Counted from the first letter of the stretch, positions 46,548 to 58,348 are shown. The stretch: DNA of 64,000 nt from an uncultured Microbulbifer sp. (GCF_947489355.1 NZ_CANLDD010000022.1:1-64000), one strand, 5' to 3'. The notes: generated by a model not told the origin, from the sequence alone. Numbers and translations are program-made.

Positions 46548-48374
46548 GTGTGGAGAGTCCCATGGTTACCTCTGCCGAGGGGTTCGGCAGGCTGGAGCCC
46601 TGCCTTTTGCGAGTGTGTGGCCGTGACACTGTTTGATCCTAACTCCGCGGAATATTTGGGACCATTGGCTCAGTTGGAGAAAGGCTTGGCTCCCAGTGAG
46701 GGAATCAGCCTGCAGGCGGCGGAGGCGGCACTTGGGCAGGTTGCCGATGGGGTCATTGTGACCGACGCCAGCGGGATCGTTCTCTATGCCAACCCCCTGA
46801 TCAGTGAAATGACCGGCAACCTGGTCGGTCTGTTGCCCGGCCAGCCCCTTAACGAAGGGTTGCAGCTATGTGATATTCAGGGTGCGTCCTTGCCGTCGCC
46901 ACTGCCGGATGCTCCCGTGCGCGAAGTTCCCAGCATGCGCGAAATCCAGGCTTACATCCTGCGCTGCGACGGCGCCCGCGCTCCTCTGGAAGTGACCCTG
47001 CAGGTGATGGCGTTGTGGGATGCCGGCACCTTGAAAAATTACGTACTGGTACTGCGGGATACCTCCGCCGCAAAGCGGGTTTCCACGCGCCTCAGCTGGC
47101 AGACCAGCCACGATGCCCTCACCCGTCTGCCCAACCGCCAGTATTTCGAACGTGCGCTGCAGAAGCTTCTGGCCCAGTGTGTCGATAAGCGCCAGCACCA
47201 TGTCCTGCTGTATCTGGACGTCTATCAGTTCAAGGTGATCAATGACACCCTGGGCTTTGTCGCCGGGGATCAGTTGCTGGTGCAGTTGGTGGCTTTATTA
47301 CAGCACAACCTGTGCAGTGCCGACCTGTTTGCCCGCGTGGGCAGTGATGAGTTCGCTATTTTGCTGCGGGACTGCACACTGGGGGAGGGCGGCCGGGTGG
47401 TGGCACGCCTGCGGGATGCCGTACAGGCCTTCAGCTTTGAGTGGGAGGGCAACAGCAATCGCGTGGCAGTCTCGATCGGGGTTGTGGGGGTGGATTGCTT
47501 TACTTCCAACGCCAGCCAGCTGCTGGCCTCCGCCAACGATGCCTGTTGTTCGGCGCGGGAGCAGGGGCGAAACCGGGTCAAGCTGTTTGGAGGCTCCCGC
47601 AAGGTCCTGGAGCGGCGCCGGGAAACCACCTGGGTTGCGGAAATTCATGCCGCCTTACGGGAAGATCGCCTGATTCTCTATCGCCAGCCGGTCATCTCCC
47701 TGAAAGGTGGGCGCAAACTGCATCACTACGAGATCCTGGTGCGGATGCTCGGTCGCGATGGCGGGGTGATTTCACCGGGCCTGTTCCTGCCCGCCGCGGA
47801 ACGCTATGGACTGATTGAAGAGGTGGATCGTTGGGTGGTCCGGCGCGTGTTTCATTATATGGCGCGGGAGCAGAAAATCGGGGTCCCCCGGGCCAGTTAC
47901 GCCATAAACATTTCCGGTATCAGTCTCGGCGATGATACGTTTGCCGGCTTCGTCTCTCAGGAACTGGTGGAGACGGGGATTGCTGCCTCGCGGGTACAGT
48001 TTGAGATTACCGAGACCAGCGCCATCAACAATCTGGAAAGGGCGCTGGTTTTTATTCATAAGCTGCGCGCCGCCGGTTGCAGTTTCGCTCTCGACGATTT
48101 TGGCCGCGGTGTCTCCTCGCTGGCTTACCTGCGCCAGTTGCCGGTGGATTTTCTCAAGATTGATGGAAGTTTCGTGCGTAATATGCTCGAGGATGAAATC
48201 GATAGCGCCATGGTCAGCACCATCGACCACCTGGCCAAGTGTATGGGCATCAGCACCATCGCAGAATATGTGGAAAGCCCGGAGGTGATGGAGAAACTGT
48301 ACCGGATGGGGGTGGATTATGCCCAGGGGTTCGGCATTGCCCCTGCGACGGGGCTTCCGGTGATCGGTGATTGA
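46548..48374 (+). CDS. PAS-GGDEF-EAL cyclic-di-GMP enzyme
   Basis: A cytoplasmic protein of up to 608 residues. PAS domain at about 55-175, GGDEF domain at about 185-345 with RVGSDEF in place of GGDEF and no RxxD inhibitory site, and EAL domain at about 365-600. The EAL part keeps YEILVR (ExLxR), INISG, FEITET, LDDFGRG, KIDGS and EYVES, so it should be a c-di-GMP phosphodiesterase; cyclase activity is doubtful. The start is uncertain: GTG 46548 opens the frame, but GTG 46617 or 46623 would remove an odd W/P-rich beginning. Confidence 0.85.
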   Translation: MWRVPWLPLPRGSAGWSPAFCECVAVTLFDPNSAEYLGPLAQLEKGLAPSEGISLQAAEAALGQVADGVIVTDASGIVLYANPLISEMTGNLVGLLPGQPLNEGLQLCDIQGASLPSPLPDAPVREVPSMREIQAYILRCDGARAPLEVTLQVMALWDAGTLKNYVLVLRDTSAAKRVSTRLSWQTSHDALTRLPNRQYFERALQKLLAQCVDKRQHHVLLYLDVYQFKVINDTLGFVAGDQLLVQLVALLQHNLCSADLFARVGSDEFAILLRDCTLGEGGRVVARLRDAVQAFSFEWEGNSNRVAVSIGVVGVDCFTSNASQLLASANDACCSAREQGRNRVKLFGGSRKVLERRRETTWVAEIHAALREDRLILYRQPVISLKGGRKLHHYEILVRMLGRDGGVISPGLFLPAAERYGLIEEVDRWVVRRVFHYMAREQKIGVPRASYAINISGISLGDDTFAGFVSQELVETGIAASRVQFEITETSAINNLERALVFIHKLRAAGCSFALDDFGRGVSSLAYLRQLPVDFLKIDGSFVRNMLEDEIDSAMVSTIDHLAKCMGISTIAEYVESPEVMEKLYRMGVDYAQGFGIAPATGLPVIGD

Positions 48375-48394
48375 GCGCTCTCTCTTTCTCCTGT

Positions 48395-49393
48395 TTAAAT
48401 AACTGCTGCAAGCAGCTCCGGGTGCTGCGCCTCCCGCAGGCGGGGTCCGTACTGGCTGACTACCTGGGCGGCGGCTCGACAGGCCAGCTCTCCGGCCTCT
48501 GTAAAGGGCATATCGCGATTAATGCCGTAGAGGAAGGCCCCCGCAAACATATCCCCGGCGCCATTGGTATCGATGGCATGAACGCGCGGGCTGTGCACCC
48601 GACGTACCTGGGTGCCATCCCAGATCAATGCACCATCGGCCCCGAGGGTAATGGCAAAGCTACGGCAGTAGTTGCGCAGGGTGTTTGCAGCGGCATCGAG
48701 AGACCCACTACCGGTAAAGCCCAGAGCCTCATCCCGGTTGCAGAACAGCATATCCACGCCGTCGCCAACCATCTCCCGCAAGCCTTCGCCAAAGAACTGC
48801 ACCATGGCTGGGTCGGAGAGGCTCAGGGCAGTTTTTACACCCGCCTGCTGTGCCTGTTTGCGCAGGGCGATTGCCGCTTTGCGCCCGGTTTCCGAGGAGA
48901 CCAGATAGCCCTCGATGTAAGTCCAATGTGACGCTGCCAGGGCTTCACTGTCCAGTTCCTCGACAGACAGTTTTTCACTGATGCCCAGGTAAGTGTTCAT
49001 GCTGCGCTCTGCATCGGGGGTGATCAGAACCAAACACTTGCCGGTGGTACCCATGCCGGCCCGGCGCAGGCCGGCCGGGTAGTCGACCCCTGCGGCGGTG
49101 AGATTGTTGCGGTAAAAGTCTCCATTGTCATCCGCGGCAACTTTGCAGGAATAGAAGGTGCGCAGACCGAAGTAGCTGGCGGCAATCACTGTGTTGGCGC
49201 CGGAACCTCCACAAGCGCGCTTGGCGGTCATAAGGTTGTCCCGCAGAGCATCCAGCAGTTGCTGTTGCCGAATATCGTCTACCAGGGTCATCAGTCCCTT
49301 TTCAACGCCAAGTGCGGACAAGTCTTCATCCGAAACCTCGATCTCCGTATCCAGCAGGGCGGCGCCGATGCCATAGAGGTCGTATTGCTGCAT
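48395..49393 (-). CDS. PfkB-family sugar/nucleoside kinase, probably adenosine kinase
   Basis: 332 residues with the two PfkB signatures: CGGSGANTVIAASYFG near residue 62 and the catalytic IDTNGAGDMFAGAFLYG near 275, whose Asp is the base. The overall pattern (DALVDTE-like start, ERSMNTYLG, YIEGYL) is that of bacterial adenosine kinases. The substrate is inferred. The gene converges on the PAS-GGDEF-EAL gene with a 20-base gap. Confidence 0.82.
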   Translation of the reverse strand: MQQYDLYGIGAALLDTEIEVSDEDLSALGVEKGLMTLVDDIRQQQLLDALRDNLMTAKRACGGSGANTVIAASYFGLRTFYSCKVAADDNGDFYRNNLTAAGVDYPAGLRRAGMGTTGKCLVLITPDAERSMNTYLGISEKLSVEELDSEALAASHWTYIEGYLVSSETGRKAAIALRKQAQQAGVKTALSLSDPAMVQFFGEGLREMVGDGVDMLFCNRDEALGFTGSGSLDAAANTLRNYCRSFAITLGADGALIWDGTQVRRVHSPRVHAIDTNGAGDMFAGAFLYGINRDMPFTEAGELACRAAAQVVSQYGPRLREAQHPELLAAVI

Positions 49394-49769
49394 ATTTATC
49401 CTTTTCGGGCTTTTTGTATGGATTTACGCCGCATTATGGCTGTGATTCTGCTAAGTGCAAGGTGGTGGATTTGACTTCAGCACAGCAGCCTTTATAACGG
49501 CACTGGGTGCTCCAATGTGAACTTATGCAGGGAAACAGCGGTCAATCCTCGCAAAGGCGTGAATAACCTCTTTAAATGATCAATTGACAGGCAGAGGTCG
49601 CCTGGGCGGTGTGGGGAGGTTTCCCACCACTGGCACAGGCTCAGAATCGGCGGCAATAGACCAGCGGAGCTGCCACCGGCTGGTACCTTGCCTGTGGCGG
49701 CGACAGGGCATTGATGCCCTTCCGGCTATCGCATGATGTACTGAATTGGCAGCTGGATACCACATTTCT
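49394..49769. other. Intergenic region adk-like gene / mrcB
   Basis: A 376-base gap between a divergent pair. No convincing small gene, repeat or RNA was found; it should hold the promoters of both genes. Confidence 0.4.
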
Positions 49770-52352
49770 ATGGTTTCGACGAAACGTCGGCGCACTAAGG
49801 CGTCTACACCGAAGAGGCGCTATCGCTGGCTCAAGTTTCTGTTCCTGCTGGCCCTGCTGGGGGCCTTCGCCCTGGCCGGCTACATGGTGTACCTGGATGT
49901 GCAGCTGCGCGAGCGCCTGGACAGCCGTCAGTACCAGTTGCCTGCGCGAGTCTTCGCGCGACCGCTGGTTCTGCGTGAAGGCATGATGATGCATCCAGGT
50001 GAATTGGCCTCCGAATTCTCCGCCCTCAATTACCGCGAGCAGAAAGTACTCAGTGAGCCGGGTTCCTGGACTCGGGAGGGCATGGACTACCGGGTGTGGC
50101 GCCGCGACTTTATCCACTCCGATGGCCGCAGGGCCGGGGCAGAGGTTTCTTTCCGCCTGCGCAACGACGAAATCAGCAACCTGCGCGATGGCAACGGCCA
50201 ACGCCTACCCGAATTTCGCCTGGACGCCGCCAACATCGGTTCCCTGCTCGGTGGTGGCGATGATCGCAATCCGGTGCGTTTCACCGATATTCCCCCGTTG
50301 CTGGCAAACACGCTGATCGCAGTTGAGGACCAGGATTTTCTCCACCATTTCGGTATTTCGCCCCGCGGTATCGGCCGCGCCATGGTGGCCAATATGAAGG
50401 CCGGACGTTTGGTTCAGGGCGGCTCCACCATCACCCAGCAGCTGGTGAAAAACATCTTCTTTGACCACAAGCCGAGCCTGCAGCGCAAAATCAACGAGGC
50501 GCTGATGGCGGTGTTGATGGAGATACATTACGACAAGGGCTATATCCTGCAGGAATATATCAACGAAGTGTGGTTGGGCCAGCAGGGCGCCCGCGGCATC
50601 TACGGCTTCGGCCTGGCGTCGGAGTTCTATTTCCAGCAGCCCCTGGATACCCTGGAGCCCCACCAGGTAGCTCTGCTGGTGGGCCTGGCAAAGGGCGCAT
50701 CCTACTACAATCCCCGGCGCCATCCGGAGCGTGCGCAGGCGCGTCGCAACACTGTGCTGGGTTTGATGCAGGCGCAGGGGCTGATCACCCAGGCACAATA
50801 CGCACTGTACTCGACAAAACCCTTGGGGGTGGTCAAGGGTGGGGTCACTGCGCAGAATCCTTATCCGGCCTTTACCGAGCACCTGTTGGAAGAATTGCGG
50901 CCTTACTACTCCTATGAGGAGTTGCGTACCGCGGGCCTGAGGATCTACACCACCCTGGCGCCCTCGGTGCAGAAACTGGCCGAGGAGGCGGTCAGCAACG
51001 GTGTGCAAGCGCTGGAGAAGGAACGCCGTATCGAGGCTAACTCCCTGCAGGCGGCCGCCGTGTTGCTGGATAATGACAGCGGCAATGTGCTGGCTATGGT
51101 GGGAGACCGCGACCCGGATTACCCCGGCTTTAACCGCGCACTGGAGGCTCGCCGCCAAGTGGGTTCCCTGATCAAGCCGGCAGTCTATCTCACCGCGTTG
51201 GAACGGCCCTTGGAATACAATCTGGCCACATTACTGGACGATGCCCCGATTCGCATTGAGGAAGCGGATGGCGATGTCTGGATGCCGCAGAATTTCGACA
51301 AGCGCGCCCACGGTCAGATCCCGTTATACGTGGCTCTGGCCAAATCCTACAATCTGGCCACCGCCCACCTGGGTCTCGATCTGGGGCTGCAAAATGTGCG
51401 CCAGACGATTCGCCGCATGGGCGTAGAAGCCCATCTGCCGCGTGTGCCGGCGCTGCTGCTGGGTGCCGTGGAGATGACCCCCTTCGAGGTGGCGGGCATG
51501 TACCAGACCATTGCCAACGGCGGCGAAACCGTGCAGCCGCGCACACTGTTGGCGGTAGCCGATGCAGAGGGAGGGCGCGTCCAGCATTTCCGGAGCCACA
51601 CCCATCGTGGCGTGGATCCGGTACCGGCTTACCTGCTGCGCTGGGGCCTGGAGCAGGCCATGCGCGAAGGCACCGGGCGCAGGTTCGCAAAGCGTCTGCC
51701 GCGCAGTGTCGCCTTTGCAGGCAAGACCGGCACCACCAACAACAACCGCGACAGTTGGTTTGCCGGTTTTTCCCCGGATGTTACCACGGTAGTATGGCTG
51801 GGACGCGACGACAACGAGCGCACCAGGCTCACCGGTTCCACCGGTGCCCTGCCGATCTGGACGGAAATCATGCGCAAGCTGCCCCACCAGCACGGACTGA
51901 TAGAGCCGCCGCGGGGGGTAGAGTTCAAATCGGTCAATGCGCGCGGCCAGTATATGGATCCCGACTACTGCCGCGGTGGCTCCGAGATACCTTTCTCTTA
52001 CGAAACACACCTGCAGCCGGCACCGGAATGCCGGGGACGTGATCGCTGGCGCTGGTTCCGCAATCTGTTTGGCGGGGATCGCAGTGAAGTGGCGCCGCAG
52101 GAGCAGATGACGCCGGGCTGGGGTGTAAACCCCAGCGAGCAGCAACTGCGCGATGAGCGTCGCCGCCAGTTGTGGGAGCAGCTGAGCGGGGATGATGCGG
52201 AAGAGTTCGGACCTGCGCCGGGCTCTGAGGACGAGCCGATCGAACTTCCCAGCGATCGGGACCGCTCGCAGTCTGTCGAAGTAGAGTCCAGCGGCGTGCC
52301 CATCGAGGAGGCGCAGCCCATAGGCCCTGCACTGGAAGACCAGTGGCCCTGA
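49770..52352 (+). CDS. mrcB: Penicillin-binding protein 1B
   Basis: PBP1b polymerises and cross-links peptidoglycan. 860 residues: basic cytoplasmic tail (STKRRRTKAS), one membrane anchor about 25-47, a UB2H domain, transglycosylase domain with Glu186 in EDQDFLHHFGIS and GGSTITQQLVKN, and transpeptidase domain with Ser466 in GSLIKPA, SYN in AKSYNLA and Lys652 in KTGTTNNNRDSWF. ATG 49770 is used; an open frame runs eight codons further up. The C-terminal tail (about 730-860) is acidic and low-complexity. Confidence 0.96.
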   Translation: MVSTKRRRTKASTPKRRYRWLKFLFLLALLGAFALAGYMVYLDVQLRERLDSRQYQLPARVFARPLVLREGMMMHPGELASEFSALNYREQKVLSEPGSWTREGMDYRVWRRDFIHSDGRRAGAEVSFRLRNDEISNLRDGNGQRLPEFRLDAANIGSLLGGGDDRNPVRFTDIPPLLANTLIAVEDQDFLHHFGISPRGIGRAMVANMKAGRLVQGGSTITQQLVKNIFFDHKPSLQRKINEALMAVLMEIHYDKGYILQEYINEVWLGQQGARGIYGFGLASEFYFQQPLDTLEPHQVALLVGLAKGASYYNPRRHPERAQARRNTVLGLMQAQGLITQAQYALYSTKPLGVVKGGVTAQNPYPAFTEHLLEELRPYYSYEELRTAGLRIYTTLAPSVQKLAEEAVSNGVQALEKERRIEANSLQAAAVLLDNDSGNVLAMVGDRDPDYPGFNRALEARRQVGSLIKPAVYLTALERPLEYNLATLLDDAPIRIEEADGDVWMPQNFDKRAHGQIPLYVALAKSYNLATAHLGLDLGLQNVRQTIRRMGVEAHLPRVPALLLGAVEMTPFEVAGMYQTIANGGETVQPRTLLAVADAEGGRVQHFRSHTHRGVDPVPAYLLRWGLEQAMREGTGRRFAKRLPRSVAFAGKTGTTNNNRDSWFAGFSPDVTTVVWLGRDDNERTRLTGSTGALPIWTEIMRKLPHQHGLIEPPRGVEFKSVNARGQYMDPDYCRGGSEIPFSYETHLQPAPECRGRDRWRWFRNLFGGDRSEVAPQEQMTPGWGVNPSEQQLRDERRRQLWEQLSGDDAEEFGPAPGSEDEPIELPSDRDRSQSVEVESSGVPIEEAQPIGPALEDQWP

Positions 52353-52396
52353 AGGTTGGGTGTGGCGCTACAACCGGTATATCCGCTTCAGGGCTT

Positions 52397-52398
<2 letters not shown>
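52346..52398. terminator. Terminator between mrcB and hemB
   Basis: GCCCTGAAG (52346-52354, overlapping the mrcB stop) pairs with CTTCAGGGC (52386-52394) and is followed by TTTT. The loop is long (31 bases). It lies between convergent genes. Confidence 0.5.
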
Positions 52399-53727
<1,329 letters not shown>

Positions 53728-55011
53728 TCAGTCGAGGCGAGCGAAGACCCGCCCAGCGGCGGCGATCGTGTCCTCGATATCTTCATCGGTGTGGGCTGCA
53801 GACATAAAACCGGCCTCATAGGAAGCTGGTGCCAGATAGATTCCCTCTTCAAGCATGCCGTGGAAGAAGCGGTTAAAGCGCTCGTTGTTACACGCCATGA
53901 CCTGCTGGTAGTTGCTTATCTGGGGTTCTTCACTAAAGAAAAAGCCGAACATACTGCCGGCCTGATTGGCGGTGCAAGGAATACCCGCAGCCCTGCCGGC
54001 CTTAAGGAGGCCCTCCACCAAGCGGCCTGTTTTGGCAACAAGCTGTTGGTAGAAGCCGGGCGCTTCAACCAGGCGCAGGGTTTCCAGGCCTGCCGCCATG
54101 GCCACCGGGTTACCGGATAGGGTACCCGCCTGGTACACCGGGCCCAAAGGGGCGATCTGTTCCATTATCTCGCGCTTGCCGCCGAAGGCGCCCACTGGCA
54201 TACCGCCGCCGATCACTTTGCCGAGTGTGGTCAGGTCCGCCTCAATGCCATAGAAGCCCTGGGCACCGGTCAGGCTGACGCGGAAACCGGTCATCACCTC
54301 GTCGAGAATTAGTACCGCGCCGTGTTGGTCGCAGACTCCGCGCAGGGTTTCCAGAAAGCCGGGCAGCGGCGGAATGCAATTCATATTGCCAGCCACGGGC
54401 TCGACAATAATACAGGCGATCTGGTCACCGATCTCCCGGAAACAGGCGCGCACGCCCTCCACATCGTTGTAGTTGAGGGTGATGGTATTGTCTGCCAGGG
54501 CCGCGGGTACACCGGGGGAGGAGGGCACGCCCATGGTCAGGGCGCCGGAGCCCGCTTTCACCAGCAGGGCGTCGGAATGGCCGTGGTAGCAGCCCTCGAA
54601 CTTTACAATTTTGTCGCGTCCGGTATAGCCGCGCGCCAGGCGGATGGCACTCATGGTGGCCTCGGTACCGGAGTTGACAAAGCGCACCAGGTCCATATTT
54701 GGCCACAGGCGACAGAGTGCCTCGGCCAGCTCGGTTTCCAGTTCGGTAGGCGCACCAAAGCTCAGGCCGGATTGGGCTTGCTTCACCACCGCTGCAATGA
54801 CTTCGGGGTGAGCGTGGCCCAGCACCATCGGGCCCCAGGACTGCACATAGTCGATGTAGCGTTGGTTATCTGCGTCGTAGAGGTAGGCACCTTTGGCTCG
54901 GCGGATGAACAGCGGCGTGCCGCCCACTGCGCGAAAGGCCCGTACTGGTGAGTTAACGCCGCCGGGGATAAATTGTTGTGCCTGTGCAAAGAGCTGCTCG
55001 GATGTACTCAT
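53728..55011 (-). CDS. hemL: Glutamate-1-semialdehyde 2,1-aminomutase
   Basis: HemL makes 5-aminolevulinate in the C5 pathway of heme synthesis. 427 residues, PLP-dependent: [36 protein letters not shown], and the PLP Lys in [18 protein letters not shown]. It lies next to thiD, as in pseudomonads, and one gene from hemB. Confidence 0.97.
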   Translation of the reverse strand: MSTSEQLFAQAQQFIPGGVNSPVRAFRAVGGTPLFIRRAKGAYLYDADNQRYIDYVQSWGPMVLGHAHPEVIAAVVKQAQSGLSFGAPTELETELAEALCRLWPNMDLVRFVNSGTEATMSAIRLARGYTGRDKIVKFEGCYHGHSDALLVKAGSGALTMGVPSSPGVPAALADNTITLNYNDVEGVRACFREIGDQIACIIVEPVAGNMNCIPPLPGFLETLRGVCDQHGAVLILDEVMTGFRVSLTGAQGFYGIEADLTTLGKVIGGGMPVGAFGGKREIMEQIAPLGPVYQAGTLSGNPVAMAAGLETLRLVEAPGFYQQLVAKTGRLVEGLLKAGRAAGIPCTANQAGSMFGFFFSEEPQISNYQQVMACNNERFNRFFHGMLEEGIYLAPASYEAGFMSAAHTDEDIEDTIAAAGRVFARLD

Positions 55012-55202
55012 AGAATTTCTTCACAAATTGCGCAAAAAACAAGGATCAGCGCAATATTATCGGGGTGGTGGGCTTTCAGGACAATGTGCAGATTGATAGG
55101 CGCTGGTTCTAAAGGCGGTGGCCGACAGGGCAGTCAGGCGCTCCAAGCCCGATTGCGTGCGGGACTTCCATCTGAAGGGGGGAGAGCGGAGGGTAAGGCT
55201 GC

Positions 55203-55988
55203 TCAGCGCCCACACCAAAAGAGGCGGTTGGGGATTGGCCTGCCCATGCCCAACCGGCGGCTGTCCCTGATCGCGCTCCAGGTGTACTGCTGGCTGCGGC
55301 TTACCGCCTCAATGATGGTTAGGCCATGGGCAATGTGGCAGGCGATAGCGGTGGCCAGGGTTCCGCAAACCCCGTAGGCTGCCGGCGGCAGTCTCTCCCA
55401 GTGAAATTCGCGGATCAGCCCGCGCACGTCGTAGAGGCGATTTTGCAACTGTTGTTCACGGGGGACACCGGTGAGCAGCAGGTAGCGGCAGCCCCCTTCC
55501 AGCAACTCCTGCGCCATTGCATCCAGCACATCCGCCTCTACCGCCATGGCGCGGGCCTCGCGCCGGTTCGGGCAGACCATGGTGGCATGGGGCAGCAGCA
55601 GGGACGCCATGGCTGACCAGAGCGGCGGGGCTAGAACACTCTCCTTGTCCGCCAGTGTGGCATCCGGGTCGATAACCACCGGGATATCCGGATAGTCCCT
55701 CAGTACGCTGTGCAGCGCCCGCACATTTTCCACCGAGCCCAGATAGCCGATCTTGATGGCCGCCACCGGCATATCCTCGAGAACCGTTCGGGTCTGTTCC
55801 ACCAGCAGGCTGTCGTCTATCGGCGCCACCCCGAGCAGCTCACCGGTATTGCCGACACTGATGGCAGAGACGGCGGAGGCTGCGTGGCAGCCGAGACTGA
55901 CTGCCGTCTCGGTATCTGCCGCGATGCCGGCACTGCCGCTGGGGTCGTGGTGAGTGACAGTCAGGATAATGGGCTGTGGTGTGTCCAT
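55203..55988 (-). CDS. thiD: Hydroxymethylpyrimidine/phosphomethylpyrimidine kinase
   Basis: ThiD phosphorylates HMP twice for thiamine synthesis. The 261-residue ribokinase-fold protein has THHDPSGSAGIAADTETAVSLG near the start, a KIGYLGS segment and a glycine-alanine anion-hole region (YGVCGTLATAIACHIA) near 220. That last region is more diverged than usual (GTGC.. in canonical ThiD), so thiamine activity is likely but not certain. thiE, often between thiD and hemL, is absent. Confidence 0.8.
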   Translation of the reverse strand: MDTPQPIILTVTHHDPSGSAGIAADTETAVSLGCHAASAVSAISVGNTGELLGVAPIDDSLLVEQTRTVLEDMPVAAIKIGYLGSVENVRALHSVLRDYPDIPVVIDPDATLADKESVLAPPLWSAMASLLLPHATMVCPNRREARAMAVEADVLDAMAQELLEGGCRYLLLTGVPREQQLQNRLYDVRGLIREFHWERLPPAAYGVCGTLATAIACHIAHGLTIIEAVSRSQQYTWSAIRDSRRLGMGRPIPNRLFWCGR

Positions 55989-56070
55989 AGGAGATCTGGG
56001 TGACTGCTAATAGCTGTGCGGCTAATTCTAGTTGCTGGGCCGACGATACTTGGTGGTACTAAACGCCAAA

Positions 56071-56493
56071 TTAAAAGGGTTTAACCACCACCAGGATGAC
56101 AATGGCGATCAGTGTCAGAGTCGGAAGCTCATTGAAAACACGGAAAAAGCGCCCACTGCGGGTATTGCTGCCCTGGGCAAATTTACGCACATAGGCGCCA
56201 CACATATGATGATAGGCCAGCAGCAGTATCACAAAGGCGAGCTTTGCATGCATCCAGCCTGCGGCCGTGTAGTAACTGGTGTTAAAACTGTACAGCCAGA
56301 TACCCAGGGCGACTGTAGCGATCATGGAGGGGATGGCAATAACGCGATACAGGCGCCGCTCCATAATGCAGAAGCGATCGCGGCTGATGGCATCTGTGGC
56401 GTCCACGTGATAGACAAAAAGGCGCGGTAAATAAAATAGTGCCGCAAACCAGCTCACCATGGCGATAATGTGAAAAGCCTTAACCCACAGCAT
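56071..56493 (-). CDS. hemJ: Protoporphyrinogen oxidase HemJ
   Basis: HemJ oxidises protoporphyrinogen IX, the penultimate heme step. 140 residues, four membrane helices; the conserved His in KAFHIIAMVSWFAALFYLPRLFVYH and the HAKL segment WMHAKLAFVILLLAYHH fit the family. It adds a third heme gene to this neighbourhood. It may share a transcript with the ClC gene, 35 bases upstream. Confidence 0.9.
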   Translation of the reverse strand: MLWVKAFHIIAMVSWFAALFYLPRLFVYHVDATDAISRDRFCIMERRLYRVIAIPSMIATVALGIWLYSFNTSYYTAAGWMHAKLAFVILLLAYHHMCGAYVRKFAQGSNTRSGRFFRVFNELPTLTLIAIVILVVVKPF

Positions 56494-56527
56494 TGGATAT
56501 CCCCTCGAAAATGAAATCGGAATCTGC

Positions 56528-58348
56528 TTATTTCCGGTAAAAGTTATCGATTTGTACCGGCAGAATAATGCCTGCGATGCGATTGTCCAGCGGGCCGCTC
56601 TGGTGGCGGCTGATGTACAGGGCGTCGGCGCCGGTGCTCTCCAGTTTTTGCTGGGCCTCCAGCAGCGTGGCGTACCAGTTCAATTCCGCCAATTGTTTGC
56701 GCTCACCGGGTATTTTCAGCAGATCGATCCGCAGTTGCGCTTTGGCACTTCCCGTCTCTTTTGAAGCAGTACTTTCCGGGATCTCGCCTTTTTCGTCGCC
56801 CTGAAGAAACGTGGCCAGGTCAGCGGCGCGCAGTAACTGTGGCGAGGGTTCACCGGGTAGGTCAATGAGGATCCACTGGGGGTGCTGAGCGATGTATTCC
56901 CTGGCTTGTTGCAGGGTGATCATTTGTGGCGCTACGATAAAGTGCCGGTCCATTTCACTGGCGACGCCGACACCGCTGAGCATCTGCTGGCGCCAGCTCG
57001 GGGTGCCGGCCCTGTTCAATGCCCGCAGTGTCTCCTGGTAGATGCCCTGGGTGGAGAACAGTTGTCTGCTTACCACTGTGGCCACTACGATCATCATCAT
57101 TCCGGGAAACAGGATGTTGGGGTTGTAGGTCAGCTCGAGTATGGCCAGCAAGGCCGCCAGTGGCGCATTCAGCATCGCGGCCATCATCGCGGCCATGCCC
57201 ACCATGGCATAGAAACCGGGGCTGGCAGCGTGCTGGCCCAGCCACAGATTGGCGAGTCCGCCGGCGATTCCGCCCAGGCAGGCGCCGAGAATCAGGCTGG
57301 GCCCGATCACCCCGCCGGGAATGCCCAGGCCGGAGCCCAGGGCCGTGGCCACCAACTTGGCCGCGACTACCACAGCCAGGGTGGTGATACCGAGTTCGCC
57401 GAGCATTGCCATTTGCAGGGTGTCGTAACCGCCGCCGAGAATTTCCGGTACCCAGATCCCAAGGGTTCCGGTCACCAGGCCCACCAGCAGAAAGCGCAGT
57501 AAAGGCGAGCGGTATTGCTGGCGTGCAAAGCTGCGGTGGGCCCTGATAAATAGGGCCGCCAGAAAACCGATGGCCAGGGCACAGACAAGGAGAATGGGCA
57601 GCTCTGCCAGGGAGTTGAGCTGGATTGCCGGTACATTGAAATCCGGTTCGCGCCCGAAGGTAAGCTGGGTAAGGGTGCTGCCGGCCACCGCCGCCAGCAT
57701 GACCGGTAGAAATCCGGCCACGGAATATTCCAGCATAACCACCTCCATGGCGAACACCACACCGGCCAGAGGGGTGTTAAAAGACGCGGCGATGGCTGCG
57801 GCCACACCACAGCCCAGCAGGCTGCGTGCGGCGTTGTTGGGCAGGTGCAGGGCGCGCGCCAAGCCACTGCTGCTGGCCGCGCCGAGATGCACTGCGGGGC
57901 CTTCGCGCCCCACCGAATGGCCGCTGATCAGGATGATGGCACCGGCAAAAAACTGTAGGAGTGCATTCTGTACCGGCATCTTCCCCTGGTGGTTGTAGAG
58001 CCGGTCAAGCACGTGTACCACGCCGACGTCGTAGTGTTTGGGGCTGAGTGGCAAGTAGATAAAACCGATCACCAAAGCGCCCAGTACCGGCAGGACAAAC
58101 CGCCAAAGGGGCGAGAGGGATTCATAATTCTGCGGCACCGATAAAAAAAATGTGGTGGGCCACTCCATCGCCAGCCGGAACAGAATGGTCACGCCGCCGG
58201 CCAGAATACCGATAATCAGCCCCAAACCCGCCAGTGGTACCAGGGCCTCTCTCGCGGAAAGCTGCAAACGCACATGCTCAAGCGTGTTTGTACGGGGCAC
58301 ACACCGGGCTAGCGTATTCTTGAGTAATTTCCTGGGGCGCTGTGACAC
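56528..58348 (-). CDS. ClC-family chloride channel/transporter
   Basis: 606 residues: a ClC membrane domain (about 35-450) and a C-terminal CBS-like cytoplasmic part. Ion-path motifs are SGHSVGREGPAVHLG with gating Glu149 and GIPGGVIGPSLILG. At the position of the internal proton glutamate (Glu203 of E. coli ClC, in IIEEM) this protein has Val203 (AMEVV), as in ClC channels rather than proton exchangers. A GTG starts the gene. It is divergent from argC. Confidence 0.92.
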   Translation of the reverse strand: MSQRPRKLLKNTLARCVPRTNTLEHVRLQLSAREALVPLAGLGLIIGILAGGVTILFRLAMEWPTTFFLSVPQNYESLSPLWRFVLPVLGALVIGFIYLPLSPKHYDVGVVHVLDRLYNHQGKMPVQNALLQFFAGAIILISGHSVGREGPAVHLGAASSSGLARALHLPNNAARSLLGCGVAAAIAASFNTPLAGVVFAMEVVMLEYSVAGFLPVMLAAVAGSTLTQLTFGREPDFNVPAIQLNSLAELPILLVCALAIGFLAALFIRAHRSFARQQYRSPLLRFLLVGLVTGTLGIWVPEILGGGYDTLQMAMLGELGITTLAVVVAAKLVATALGSGLGIPGGVIGPSLILGACLGGIAGGLANLWLGQHAASPGFYAMVGMAAMMAAMLNAPLAALLAILELTYNPNILFPGMMMIVVATVVSRQLFSTQGIYQETLRALNRAGTPSWRQQMLSGVGVASEMDRHFIVAPQMITLQQAREYIAQHPQWILIDLPGEPSPQLLRAADLATFLQGDEKGEIPESTASKETGSAKAQLRIDLLKIPGERKQLAELNWYATLLEAQQKLESTGADALYISRHQSGPLDNRIAGIILPVQIDNFYRK

